A program made the position numbers and the translations under genes. A stretch of DNA of 64,000 bases from CAXTTV01 sp964247295 (GTDB lineage: Bacteria > Chloroflexota > Ktedonobacteria > Ktedonobacterales > Ktedonobacteraceae): assembly GCA_964247295.1 (NCBI GenBank), contig CAXTTV010000003.1, positions 1 through 64,000 on the forward strand. The letters are read 5' to 3'. The notes below the pieces were generated by a model. It made no database searches. It was not told the DNA's origin and saw only the letters and a list, made by a program, of their open reading frames with translations. Positions 17,914 to 26,725 of the stretch are shown here, one piece after another. How positions within the stretch are numbered: the first letter of the stretch is position 1; every line of letters starts with the position of its first letter.

Positions 17914-19854
17914 TTGAGCGGGTTTACGCCTACAAAACGTTGCGTCTACTGTCATCGACTTTCTCCTGTGAATGCTCCAATCTGTGTAGATTGTGGGCAT
18001 TCCTTTGCTCAGTCACAGTCCCCGACGCCTTCTGAGGATCGTCTACCTGCGGTCATCTCTGCCCTTCCACCGCGCGCCGGACATCATCCCGGTCTGCACC
18101 CTGAGGACCAGCCCTTCCAATCTAGTATGATGGAGGCTTTCCATCCTCATACTTCATCCCAATTGTCAGCATCATCCGCTGTGGATCAGATGCTGGAAGA
18201 AAAGATCACTCTCGCTCGGTCTGGAGGACCGGACACCGATGTTGAGGAATGGCCTGACGTTTCTGAACGTGGGGACCGTGAGGTTCAAGCGAACCTTCCT
18301 GTCCCGCTACTCTTATCAAAAGCGGCAAGCCTCTCGTCTCCTACGGATCGGACCCAGGCGATCCCGCGTGAAATCGTGTCCGCCTCGCATGCCCAACGAT
18401 CTTCTCATCGAATGCTGTTCTTTGCTCTGGTGCTTTTCTGTCTGGCCTTGCTTTTCATTGGTAGTCTGGCTTCCTACATGTTTTTACATCATCAGAACGA
18501 TCAGGCCAGCGCCGTCCCTCATCTGAGTATCTCATCTGATCAATTACCTGTGCGTTCGCGTTTAATCCTGCATGGATGGAACTTTACCCCACAGGCTCCG
18601 ATCAGTCTGATGCACGATGCCAGTGCATCACTCACTACAGAAGAGGGCCAGCCCCTGGCTGTTCAGGCCGACTCAAATGGTATCTTTGATGTCTCAGTGA
18701 TCATACCCGATAGCTGGGCTCCTGGTACTCACCATATCTATGCGAACGATCTACGCCGTCAGATAGGCGCACAGGTGGTGCTCTCCGTTATTGCCGCCTC
18801 GACAACGCCAGCCGACAAAACACAATCTACCCCTGCATCTGCCAAAAAAAACGCCAGCGGCCTGACCTTCTCTTCTACCGCGCTCTCCTTTAGAGCCAGC
18901 CAGGGGCAGAATCCCGATGAGCAGGTTGTGACGGTTCAGAACGTAACTGATCAAGAGATTGCCTGGAGTAGTAGCGCGCATACCGAGAATGCTGTCTCAT
19001 GGCTGAGCGTCTCGCCTGAGAGCGGTCGTCTGGCTGTCGGCGCGCGTAAAGATCTCACCATTCATGTGCAATCTCAACAGTTGCAGATAAATAATTATCG
19101 GGGAAGTCTGGAGATTAAGGATACCAACGCCACTGAGAAGATTAAAGTGCGGCTTACTGTCGCGGATACCAGTACGCTGGTGGTCCCCAATGCGCTAACG
19201 CTTACCGCAACAACTGGTGAGGACAACACAAGCGGACAAAGTCTGCTTCTAAAAAATAGTGGAGCTGTCCCCCTGGATTGGAGTGTGAGCAGCAGCGAGG
19301 ATTGGCTGAAGCTCTCGCCCGATAGTGGGCACCTGGAAGGAGCTAGCAGCGCTAGCGCTGAAGTTGAAATTAATGCAACAAATCTGAAGCCCGCTGCCTA
19401 CCGGGGCACCCTGACCTTCTCCTATAATGGTACAACCAGAGTCACTCAGATCTATCTTACGGTCGGTACACAAGCCACACCGGGGCTGAGCGTTACTCCT
19501 ACCAGCCTCTCAGTATCAGTGCCTCAGGGAAGTTCGCCGGCCCAGCAGACGATAACATTGAACAATCCAGGCAATACCGCCTTGAATTGGAGCAGCGATG
19601 TAAGCTATCCTGGCGGTGGCTCACCCTTTGTAACGCTCTCGGAAAATAGTGGAAGTTTGGCGGCGGATGGATCTGTTCCGGTTCGCATCTCATTAGCGCT
19701 TGCCCAAGCCAAACCTGGTGTTTATACCGCTCGGATCACCTTCTCGGATCGCGATGGTAAAGCTTCGTCCCAGTCGGTAAGCATTACCGTCACTGTTACC
19801 GGTAGCAAAGCGGGCTCCGCTCAACCTGCTCCCACGGCCTCTGCCCAACCGTAA
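17914..19854 (+). CDS. Zinc-ribbon, single-TM surface protein with BACON-like repeats
   Basis: About 646 residues. A short cytoplasmic zinc ribbon (CVYCHRLSP...CVDCGHSF) is followed by a Ser/Pro-rich linker. Next is one membrane span around residues 165-190 (FFALVLFCLALLFIGSLASY), then an Ig-like segment. Three to four BACON-like beta repeats follow, each with the W-S-S...WLSVSPESG / WLKLSPDSG pattern. The C-terminus is Ala/Pro-rich. The outside part probably binds carbohydrate or protein at the cell surface (inference). The start is uncertain: TTG at 17914 follows GGGAG, and the frame opens 48 bp earlier. Confidence 0.75.
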   Translation: MSGFTPTKRCVYCHRLSPVNAPICVDCGHSFAQSQSPTPSEDRLPAVISALPPRAGHHPGLHPEDQPFQSSMMEAFHPHTSSQLSASSAVDQMLEEKITLARSGGPDTDVEEWPDVSERGDREVQANLPVPLLLSKAASLSSPTDRTQAIPREIVSASHAQRSSHRMLFFALVLFCLALLFIGSLASYMFLHHQNDQASAVPHLSISSDQLPVRSRLILHGWNFTPQAPISLMHDASASLTTEEGQPLAVQADSNGIFDVSVIIPDSWAPGTHHIYANDLRRQIGAQVVLSVIAASTTPADKTQSTPASAKKNASGLTFSSTALSFRASQGQNPDEQVVTVQNVTDQEIAWSSSAHTENAVSWLSVSPESGRLAVGARKDLTIHVQSQQLQINNYRGSLEIKDTNATEKIKVRLTVADTSTLVVPNALTLTATTGEDNTSGQSLLLKNSGAVPLDWSVSSSEDWLKLSPDSGHLEGASSASAEVEINATNLKPAAYRGTLTFSYNGTTRVTQIYLTVGTQATPGLSVTPTSLSVSVPQGSSPAQQTITLNNPGNTALNWSSDVSYPGGGSPFVTLSENSGSLAADGSVPVRISLALAQAKPGVYTARITFSDRDGKASSQSVSITVTVTGSKAGSAQPAPTASAQP

Positions 19855-20093
19855 AGAACCAGGGTTTTCTCTCCATTTTTTCACCTAAATGCGCTACAAT
19901 TACAATAGTTGTAAGGTCATTGCTTGCGGCTCTGATGGGAAATAGGGAAAATGTTCATGTTCAGAGATCGGCGGTCGAATGGGGTAGATCGGGCGATGGC
20001 AAGGGAGGACAACACCCTTCCTTTCTTTTCCCAACAGAGTTGCGAAGCCGTTTCCCTACCGGGCCTGGGTACACTTTACGATTTGAGGTATCG

Positions 20094-20123
20094 TTGACGC
20101 TCTTTAGTGGCTTATGCTACACT
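20094..20123 (+). promoter_or_regulatory. Sigma-70-type promoter for the ferredoxin-like gene
   Basis: TTGACG (20094-20099), an 18-bp spacer, then TACACT (20118-20123), giving a leader of about 65 nt before the GTG start at 20197. The remainder of the 342-bp gap (19855-20196) holds a second TACAAT-like element near 19895 and nothing else recognised. Confidence 0.6.
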
Positions 20124-20196
20124 TTAGGCCGTTAAGCTCAGATAGCGTCTTGGCTATTTTCAATTTTCAACTTTTATATATCTGGAGGATAGAGTC

Positions 20197-20505
20197 GTGC
20201 CAACCATTAATTTTGTACGTGAAAATGTGTCTGTGGAAGTGCCTGCCGGCAATCATGTGCGCTATCCAGCACTTGAAAACGATGTACTGGTCCATTGTGG
20301 TATGTGGAAGTTCGCCAATTGTCATGGGAACGGCCTTTGTGGTACAGATCGCGTCGCCGTCTCTCCCACAACCAACACCAGCGAGATGACCTTCATGGAG
20401 AAGTTCTGGCTGCGTAACGACCTCAAAAAAAATCCCGCAATGCGCCTGGCCTGTCAGGTTGAAGTCTATGGTGATGTCTCCGTAGACACGCAATGCGGGA
20501 AATAA
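20197..20505 (+). CDS. Small [2Fe-2S] ferredoxin-like protein with altered ligands
   Basis: 102 residues resembling plant/adrenodoxin-type ferredoxins. The cluster loop reads NCHGNGLCGTD (Cys42, Cys48, Asp51), where the family has C-x4/5-C-x2-C, and the fourth ligand is Cys86 in RLACQVEVYGDV. Asp51 replaces the third cysteine, while Cys34 (VHCGMW) and Cys100 are extra. It may hold an Asp-ligated or rearranged cluster, or use Cys34. The GTG start follows GGAGG. It is monocistronic and converges with the next gene, leaving 8 bp between stops. Confidence 0.75.
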   Translation: MPTINFVRENVSVEVPAGNHVRYPALENDVLVHCGMWKFANCHGNGLCGTDRVAVSPTTNTSEMTFMEKFWLRNDLKKNPAMRLACQVEVYGDVSVDTQCGK

Positions 20506-20513
20506 ACGGTCAA

Positions 20514-21686
20514 TCAGTTGCGAACGGCAAAGAAGAGGCGTTCGGCAAGCTGATCATTCCAGTAGATCTCGACTTTCCCATTTAACGGCTGAGGGAAGGT
20601 AGCATAATTGGCTCCATTATAGGTACCATCATTTGCCACCTCCTTCGGCGGTGTAATGTAGTACAACTGGTCGTTTGTGTACCACTTAATGATCACATTG
20701 CCTTTCCCTTTGGGAGCACGAACCGTGTAGGCCACAAATACTTTATCCCCAGGCTTGAAGTTCTGGCCTGGAATGGCTACCGTGTTGGCTGTAGTGATCG
20801 AGCTGGCGGTTGAAGCAGAATTAATAATATCTTTGGCTGGTCCGGTCTCCACTTTGGTCGGAGGATCGGTGACGGTCACGCCTTGCGCTGGAATCGTATT
20901 GGCTGGACGCGTCGTTCCTAACATCTTTCCTACAAAATCTAGTTTTCCTGTAGCCTTTGCGTAGTAGCCGCCTCCACCACATAACAGGAGCGTCATAATG
21001 ACTACACTTAGAAATCCGCTGATGGCCCGGTAACGGGGAATGATGGGACGAGGTTTTGTATACATCGGTGGTACGTAGATCGGGCCATTTTCCTCATCTG
21101 GCAGGGCCGGTAGCATCGAGCCATTAAAGCCATTGTTAATCTGAATATCCTGGTCTTGAGGCATGACCATAAGCTGTTGCCCATTGGGATCTCCTTGATA
21201 AGGGACTGGTAACATTGCGCCCCCCTGTACCGGTGCCTCATTCTGATTTCCTGGCATCTGACCCCAGGCTGCATTGTCATTTAACGGAGCCTGCGCGAAA
21301 CTATTTTGAATGTTCGCGCTCGAACCACCAGCCCAGCCATTTTGAGGATTACCACCGGCCTGTCCAGAACCATTCTGAAAGTTCATGGTTGGATCGTCCA
21401 CCCACGAATGCTGGATCGGAAAATCCGTCTGCCCCTGTCCCTGCCCGTTGGTTCCATGCCCACCATCCCAGTATTTTGCCTGACCGGGAAAAGGAACCTG
21501 ATTGTTGGAGAAGGCAGCGGCATTCTGATTTCCTGCTCCTCCCCAAGATGGAGCTGAGGCTCCCCATTGAGGGACTGAGGGAGAGCCATTAAAATCGGGC
21601 CTCCTTACAAGCGGTGAAGGAGCACCACAGTTTTGACAGGGAGCCTCATTCTCTAAGCGAGGCGCATTACAATATGTACAAAGCAT
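20514..21686 (-). CDS. Zinc-ribbon protein with Gly/Asn/Gln-rich linker, one TM and an extracellular domain
   Basis: 390 residues. An N-terminal CxxC...CxxC zinc ribbon (CTYCNAPRLENEAPCQNCG) is followed by a low-complexity linker of about 170 residues rich in Gly, Asn, Gln and Pro. One membrane span (FLSVVIMTLLLCGGGGYYA) then leads to a C-terminal beta domain of about 110 residues with FKPGDKVFVAYTVRAP, reminiscent of Ig-like folds. Topology matches the BACON protein upstream: zinc ribbon inside, sensor or ligand domain outside. Function unknown. Confidence 0.75.
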   Translation of the reverse strand: MLCTYCNAPRLENEAPCQNCGAPSPLVRRPDFNGSPSVPQWGASAPSWGGAGNQNAAAFSNNQVPFPGQAKYWDGGHGTNGQGQGQTDFPIQHSWVDDPTMNFQNGSGQAGGNPQNGWAGGSSANIQNSFAQAPLNDNAAWGQMPGNQNEAPVQGGAMLPVPYQGDPNGQQLMVMPQDQDIQINNGFNGSMLPALPDEENGPIYVPPMYTKPRPIIPRYRAISGFLSVVIMTLLLCGGGGYYAKATGKLDFVGKMLGTTRPANTIPAQGVTVTDPPTKVETGPAKDIINSASTASSITTANTVAIPGQNFKPGDKVFVAYTVRAPKGKGNVIIKWYTNDQLYYITPPKEVANDGTYNGANYATFPQPLNGKVEIYWNDQLAERLFFAVRN

Positions 21687-21855
21687 AAATGTTATTCCAC
21701 CTTTTTGCCGCGACCTTGCGCATCAACCAACTGTATTTACTATCCTTCAAAGTAACATTGGATTCTTTAAAGGGTCAAGTTATCCCTTTGTCTGTAGTGC
21801 AAAAGGGCTATGCTCTTTTTGTATAAGCGTATATCAACGTGTGTCTTTTATCTCC

Positions 21856-21897
21856 TGCTCAAATGAGCAAGGAAGATGGGAGAGGAGGCGGGGCGCA
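21856..21897 (+). repeat. 42-bp direct repeat, copy 1
   Basis: Identical to 21957-21998, 101 bp apart. It begins with the dyad TGCTCAAATGAGCA and runs into a purine-rich GGAGGCGGGGCGCA. Between the copies a hairpin (AGGGGAC / GTCCCCT) lies at about 21914-21931. The surrounding 430-bp gap (21687-22116) otherwise holds no gene. Confidence 0.85.
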
Positions 21898-21956
21898 GCC
21901 CCAGGCCCCAGTCAGGGGACGGCTGTCCCCTGCCCCCCTGCTGATGTCCGATCTGT

Positions 21957-21998
21957 TGCTCAAATGAGCAAGGAAGATGGGAGAGGAGGCGGGGCGCA
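21957..21998 (+). repeat. 42-bp direct repeat, copy 2
   Basis: Second perfect copy of the unit at 21856-21897. Confidence 0.85.
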
Positions 21999-22116
21999 AT
22001 CCCAGTGCACTCTGAGTTTGGCTTGAAGAGGCAGGCGATCTCATGCTACCATTGAAATAGAACGAACGGATGCCTATAACTTTTCATAGTTATCAACAAT
22101 TGGGCAGGAAAAAGCT

Positions 22117-22332
22117 ATGGATGAGACGCAGGAACAATGGTATAACCGTCAGGCAATCGAGCATCTAGCTCAACATATTCCGTTTGAATGTGATCGAGAC
22201 GCCAGGGCTGAGCAGATAGAGATGCTCCACGATCTGGTTCTTAAATATGGTCGCCAGATGGACCCCGATCTCTTCGGTTTTGAGGCAAAGACGGAGCTAA
22301 TTCAGCAGGGGCTTTGGAGCCGCATTGGTTGA
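22117..22332 (+). CDS. Small hypothetical protein (71 aa)
   Basis: A 71-residue, hydrophilic, probably helical protein starting MDETQEQWYNRQ. I do not recognise it. The ATG follows CAGGAAAAAG with reasonable spacing, and the codon usage looks like that of neighbouring genes. It lies 159 bp before proline dehydrogenase on the same strand. Confidence 0.55.
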   Translation: MDETQEQWYNRQAIEHLAQHIPFECDRDARAEQIEMLHDLVLKYGRQMDPDLFGFEAKTELIQQGLWSRIG

Positions 22333-22491
22333 TCTTATGAGCAAAGGTGCGGTGGTAGATAAGGTTCGCTTCTCTATAAAATGGTAACTATTTATGCATA
22401 GTTCCTGTTTGTGCTATTATACTAGCAAACGGAAAGAACACTCTACACAGCCTTGCTTTAACTCTACTATTCCACTTAGAGAGGTTCATCT

Positions 22492-23400
22492 ATGCTCAAG
22501 GATACACTGTTGTATCTAGCGCAAAATCGCATCGTTCGCGATTTCGTCATCAGTAATCGAGCAACCAGGAGAGTTTCGCACCGCTTTGTGGCTGGTGAAA
22601 CTCTCGACGAGGCGGTTCAGACCTGTCGATTCTTAAATCAGCGTGGCCTCCATGTCTCTCTCGACCTTCTCGGCGAGAACGTGTCAGATGCACGCGAAGC
22701 AGAAGCTGCCGCTCAGAATTATATTACAATTCTCGACTGTATTAAACAGATAGGAGTAGATAGTAATATCTCGATTAAGTTGACCGCGCTAGGTCTTGAT
22801 ATATCGGAAGATCTTTGTGAGCAGAATGTGCGTACAATTCTGGAAACAGCCAGGCGGTACAATACGTTTGTTCGCATAGATATGGAGGCATCCGCCTACA
22901 ATCAACGCACTGTGAATATCGCTCTGAAAATGCATCAGGATTTTCCGCTGGTCGGGACAGTGATACAGTCCGCGCTTTATTCTGCGGAAGAGCATGTAGA
23001 ACAGTTAATCGCCCAGAATGTTCGGGTTCGTCTGGTTAAGGGTGCGTATAAAGAGCCTGAGAGCGTCGCCTATCAGCAGAAAGCTGATGTCGATAAAAAC
23101 TATCTGAAGTTGATGAACCGTTTACTTGCTCAAGGGAATTATCCAGCGATCGCATCGCATGATCAGAAAATTATTGATGCCGCCTGCGCGTTTGCGCGCG
23201 ATAATGGGATTAGCAAAGAGAAATTTGAATTTCAGCTTTTGTATGGTATTCGCAGAGATTTGCAGGACCGGTTGGTCTCACAGGGGTATAATGTGCGCGT
23301 TTACGTTCCTTATGGCTCGCAGTGGTATCCCTATCTTATGAGGCGCATGGCGGAACGCCCGGCGAACTTGATGTTTGTGGTAAATAATCTTACTCGTTAA
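22492..23400 (+). CDS. Proline dehydrogenase
   Basis: 302-residue FAD-dependent PRODH barrel of the monofunctional type, oxidising proline to pyrroline-5-carboxylate at the membrane. Family motifs include SIKLTALGLD, VRIDMEASAY, VRLVKGAYKEP and, at the C-terminus, YVPYGSQWYPYLMRRMAERPAN with the paired arginines that hold the substrate carboxylate. No pyrroline-5-carboxylate dehydrogenase is adjacent; the aldehyde dehydrogenase at 29170 is not obviously that enzyme. A strong terminator follows. Confidence 0.93.
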   Translation: MLKDTLLYLAQNRIVRDFVISNRATRRVSHRFVAGETLDEAVQTCRFLNQRGLHVSLDLLGENVSDAREAEAAAQNYITILDCIKQIGVDSNISIKLTALGLDISEDLCEQNVRTILETARRYNTFVRIDMEASAYNQRTVNIALKMHQDFPLVGTVIQSALYSAEEHVEQLIAQNVRVRLVKGAYKEPESVAYQQKADVDKNYLKLMNRLLAQGNYPAIASHDQKIIDAACAFARDNGISKEKFEFQLLYGIRRDLQDRLVSQGYNVRVYVPYGSQWYPYLMRRMAERPANLMFVVNNLTR

Positions 23401-23411
23401 GCTATTGGGTC

Positions 23412-23440
23412 AGGTGGTCTCCTGAGAGGCCACCTTTTTT
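23412..23440 (+). terminator. Intrinsic terminator after proline dehydrogenase
   Basis: A 10-bp stem (AGGTGGTCTC / GAGGCCACCT, one G-T pair) with a CTGA loop, followed by TTTTT. It starts 11 bp after the stop codon. Confidence 0.85.
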
Positions 23441-23483
23441 ATGGAAAGATGAGGATCAATGGAAGATCTAGAAAGCCGTTCTT

Positions 23484-24332
23484 ATGACTGATACATTTAT
23501 TGTGGCTGTCAGTGTTGCTGATATTCATCGGGAACCTGATGCTTCTTCCGAATTGGTTACTCAGGCCCTGATGAATACGCCGGCCCAGGCTGATGATGCG
23601 TTTGATCCTACCGGTCTCTGGACCCATATTACTTTGCCTGATTACAGTGGCTGGATTAAAAGTGACCAGTTGGATGAGCTGATCACGCGTGGTTTCTGCG
23701 AGGGGATTGGGACCTGTGGGGTGGCGCTACCGTTTTCTGTGGTTGTGATAGCCCCCTCGACCCCTCTTTATCGGGCCCAGAGCGGTGAAGAACGGCTGGG
23801 CGAGCTTTATCTATCGACTAGACTGCCGTATATAGATCTTGCGCATCCAGAGCGTTTACGCGTCGCCCTGCCAGGGGATGGCGAGGGCTGGGTTCCCCGA
23901 GGGGCGGTCGAGATCCGCGCAAACGATACTCTTTATCCTCGCCAGGAACTTTCTATCGTTACAGACTATGCGCGTGCTTTTCTCGATATCCCTTATTTTT
24001 GGGGTGGCACTACCTATCGGGGGATCGATTGCAGCGGTTTTGTGCAGCTTTGTTACCGTATGGGTGGGGATCAACTGCCTCGCGACGCCAATCAACAGCA
24101 TGACTTTCTTTCGAAGAGCTTGGAACAGTCAGAATTGCGCGAGGGCGACCTTCTCTTTTTTGGGCGGCAAGAGATTACCCATGTGGCGCTAGCCCTGACT
24201 CCCACCGAGTATATCCATGCCGAGGGGCAGCAGTTCAACAAAGTGACCATTACCAGCCTGGACCCGACTCATCAAGCATACAACGCTTACTTAAAAGAAT
24301 TGATTTGTGGGTATAAACGCGTAAGAACGTGA
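23484..24332 (+). CDS. NlpC/P60 peptidoglycan peptidase with SH3b-like domains
   Basis: 282 residues. Two SH3b-like beta domains (about 1-70 and 80-150) precede a C-terminal NlpC/P60 domain. The catalytic residues are Cys183 in GIDCSGFVQ, His233 in ITHVALAL and His245 in EYIHAEG. The layout matches gamma-D-glutamyl-L-diamino acid endopeptidases of the YkfC type that recycle peptidoglycan peptides. No signal peptide is visible, which fits a cytoplasmic recycling role. The ribosome site is weak. Confidence 0.9.
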   Translation: MTDTFIVAVSVADIHREPDASSELVTQALMNTPAQADDAFDPTGLWTHITLPDYSGWIKSDQLDELITRGFCEGIGTCGVALPFSVVVIAPSTPLYRAQSGEERLGELYLSTRLPYIDLAHPERLRVALPGDGEGWVPRGAVEIRANDTLYPRQELSIVTDYARAFLDIPYFWGGTTYRGIDCSGFVQLCYRMGGDQLPRDANQQHDFLSKSLEQSELREGDLLFFGRQEITHVALALTPTEYIHAEGQQFNKVTITSLDPTHQAYNAYLKELICGYKRVRT

Positions 24333-24347
24333 GAAAGGATACAATGT

Positions 24348-24875
24348 ATGCCTGTCCTTCCGTATAAAGGAAAATGGCCCACCATCGCTGACAACGTATT
24401 TATCGCTCCAGGAGCGATGGTGATTGGAGATGTTACCATTCATGAGGGAGCCAGTATCTGGTATAACACCGTTGTGCGAGGGGATACCGCCGCGATTGTC
24501 ATTGGCAAGAACACCAATATTCAAGATAATTGTACCTTGCACGTCGATCCTGGCGCGCCTCTGACTATTGGAGAGGAATGCACTATTGGGCATGGAGCGA
24601 TCGTCCATGGAGCCACCATTAAAGATCAGGTGTTAATCGCTATGCACGCGACCGTTCTTTCGCATGCCCAGGTGGGAGCGCAGACCTTGATTGGAGCTAA
24701 TGCTCTGGTTGGTGAGTATAAAGTAATGCCTGGGGGGGTGCTGGCTCTTGGTGTGCCCGCGAAGGTTGTCAGGGAGCTCTCCGAAGAGGAGGGGCAGCGG
24801 ATTCGTCAGAGTGCCTCTGGTTACTGTCAGCGGGCCAGCGAACATCTTGAGTCCCTTAAAGCCATTGGAGACTAG
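24348..24875 (+). CDS. Gamma-carbonic-anhydrase-like hexapeptide protein
   Basis: 175-residue left-handed beta-helix protein of the gamma-class carbonic anhydrase / YrdA group. Hexapeptide repeats run from about residue 15 to 135. The three zinc-ligand histidines are visible in NCTLHVDPG and GHGAIVHGATI. It starts 15 bp after the NlpC/P60 gene, so the two are likely co-transcribed. Whether it hydrates carbon dioxide or only keeps the fold cannot be told from sequence. Confidence 0.88.
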   Translation: MPVLPYKGKWPTIADNVFIAPGAMVIGDVTIHEGASIWYNTVVRGDTAAIVIGKNTNIQDNCTLHVDPGAPLTIGEECTIGHGAIVHGATIKDQVLIAMHATVLSHAQVGAQTLIGANALVGEYKVMPGGVLALGVPAKVVRELSEEEGQRIRQSASGYCQRASEHLESLKAIGD

Positions 24876-24911
24876 GCAAAGAGAAAGATTGGTCTGATTC
24901 TGCTAGTCCGT

Positions 24912-26015
24912 TTACATATGCAGAATCAAACGAGCGATAATGAAAAAACCTACCAGGAAGCAAACGATAAATGTCACGAGGCAGATTGCCCAGAGCAACG
25001 GTCCAGAGAAACGGGAAGGTTCTGGACTACTGTATGAAGCTTGTTGAGCCATTTGAAACCCGTTGTTGCTGGCAGAGGGCGTATCCTGCGGAGGATAGTT
25101 TCCAAGGTTTACACCGGAACTACCTGGTAGCGTAAGCTTGCCAGAGGGGGGGGCATACTGTTGTGAGGAGGCTCTTGCCAGCTCTTTTCTGCTCTGCGCG
25201 ACCCCGACCGCGACTGGCTGCTCTGGTGGAGGATCGTAGGTATCAACCATGCCCTTTAACTCTGTTAGCAAGGTCTCGGGAGTCGAGATATGTTGAGGGT
25301 GCTGGCTGATCAGTGTCCGCGCGATAAGGTCACAAAGCTCCGCTGGATAGTTGCGTTGAAAACGCAGCCTCCCATCGGGTGATGGTTCAACCCCCGTACC
25401 CTCTGGATTTCTAGCGGCTACCAGTTGATAAAGCAGCAAGCCGACCGCTCGTGTATCGTCGGCCCGCCGTCCCTCTGTTTGCTGGCCCCAAGGAGTCCCA
25501 AAGTCCGAGATCGGCTCCAGTCGATTTCCTAACACGCTCCAGGCTTGAAAATAATATTGATCGCTGGGTAAAGCAAAATTATTGACGCGTACAAGGCCGG
25601 TATGGTCACGCAGGACCGCTGCCGGCGTCAAGTCACCGTGGTTCACTTTGCGCGAAGAGCTGCCAGCGTACGCTAATGCCTGGCAAATCTGGTAGCCGAA
25701 ATCCGCAACCTCGTAGGCTGAGAGGGAAACCTGCTGTAAAGCAGCTAGCTCGTCTCCATCCACGTACTCTTGAACAATGTAGAGCGCCTCCGGCTCAACA
25801 ATCACATCATAGAGGCCAATAATATTAGGATGTGAGAATTGAGACGTTTGACGGATCGATGTTCTGTACATAGGTACCTGGGCTGGTGGCACGACTTTTA
25901 CCGCCACGGTACGGTGCAATACCTGATCTACCCCTTGAAAGACAGTACAGACCTGTCCCTGCTTTATCAGGCGCTGTAACAGATACCGCCTGTTAATCAC
26001 CCGGCCTGTTTCCAC
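24912..26015 (-). CDS. Membrane-anchored protein pseudokinase
   Basis: 367 residues with an N-terminal Ser/Thr-kinase fold (about 10-260), a Pro/Gln/Ser linker and one C-terminal membrane span (about 338-362). Kinase residues are partly lost. The VAVK lysine (Lys40) is kept, the glycine loop is degenerate (IKQGQVCTVF), the catalytic loop reads HGDLTPAAVL instead of HRDLKPxN, and DFG is replaced by NFA (146-148). Without the metal-binding Asp and Asn, phosphotransfer is unlikely. A signalling scaffold role is the more likely one. Confidence 0.85.
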   Translation of the reverse strand: METGRVINRRYLLQRLIKQGQVCTVFQGVDQVLHRTVAVKVVPPAQVPMYRTSIRQTSQFSHPNIIGLYDVIVEPEALYIVQEYVDGDELAALQQVSLSAYEVADFGYQICQALAYAGSSSRKVNHGDLTPAAVLRDHTGLVRVNNFALPSDQYYFQAWSVLGNRLEPISDFGTPWGQQTEGRRADDTRAVGLLLYQLVAARNPEGTGVEPSPDGRLRFQRNYPAELCDLIARTLISQHPQHISTPETLLTELKGMVDTYDPPPEQPVAVGVAQSRKELARASSQQYAPPSGKLTLPGSSGVNLGNYPPQDTPSASNNGFQMAQQASYSSPEPSRFSGPLLWAICLVTFIVCFLVGFFIIARLILHM

Positions 26016-26222
26016 AATAAATGCCTCTTAAGTCTAAATATCAAAGCATGCTTCTGAAAGATAGCGGATTCAGTATATCATATCGAGTTCATTCCGAAAA
26101 GTAAAATAGGTAGCTTATCTCATCAATGAGGAATTCCGGTTGCATTGGCCTATAGCTATTGCTACAATAGTGACTAAAAGCCTAATGCTGGTCTCACTGA
26201 AGGATACTGGAGAAAGTTTTTT

Positions 26223-26717
26223 ATGGCTACATCTACCGATCAGGCTCTTGTTTTTATTGGACCGGGCCTTACTCCTTTCAAACGTATTGTGACGATACTG
26301 GGCGTGCTGGGCGTAACGCTCCTGGTGCTCTGGATCGCGCTCCACCAGGGGGGTTCAGCGATCGGCAGTACGATTGCCGCGCTCCTCTTTATTACTGGCT
26401 TTATTCTGTATTTACGAATTGTGGCACCTGTCCCTTTTACGATTTCGGTCTCTCCCACCGGAGTGGTCAAAAAGGCGAACAATGGGGAGGAGATCGCGCT
26501 CGATTGGTCGGACATAACCAGGGTGAAAGAGGAATTCTTCCATAATGGGAAACGTATCAGCGTGGGGATTTATCGCGTCCCTCAGTTGCCTCAGCAGAAA
26601 GCTAGGGCCTGGGTGGTTTACCGTGATGATGTGAATGATCTGGATGGGCTGGCCCAGACGCTAAAATCTTTGAGACCTGAGACCTGTGAATGGATAAGTG
26701 AAAAGGTTCATGACTGA
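26223..26717 (+). CDS. Small membrane protein, two TM segments plus soluble beta domain
   Basis: 164 residues. Two adjacent membrane spans (about 20-38 and 45-65, VTILGVLGVTLLVLWIAL and IAALLFITGFILYLRI) are followed by a cytoplasmic domain of about 95 residues. The latter (FTISVSPTGVVKK...LDWSDITRVKEEFF) resembles a bacterial PH-like fold. Function unknown. It converges on the ABC ATPase gene, with 8 bp between them. Confidence 0.7.
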   Translation: MATSTDQALVFIGPGLTPFKRIVTILGVLGVTLLVLWIALHQGGSAIGSTIAALLFITGFILYLRIVAPVPFTISVSPTGVVKKANNGEEIALDWSDITRVKEEFFHNGKRISVGIYRVPQLPQQKARAWVVYRDDVNDLDGLAQTLKSLRPETCEWISEKVHD

Positions 26718-26725
26718 TAGTGAGG

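Noticed and set aside
19920..20135. 71-codon plus-strand frame before the ferredoxin gene
   Set aside because: Runs through the promoter of the ferredoxin gene and has no ribosome site or recognisable content.
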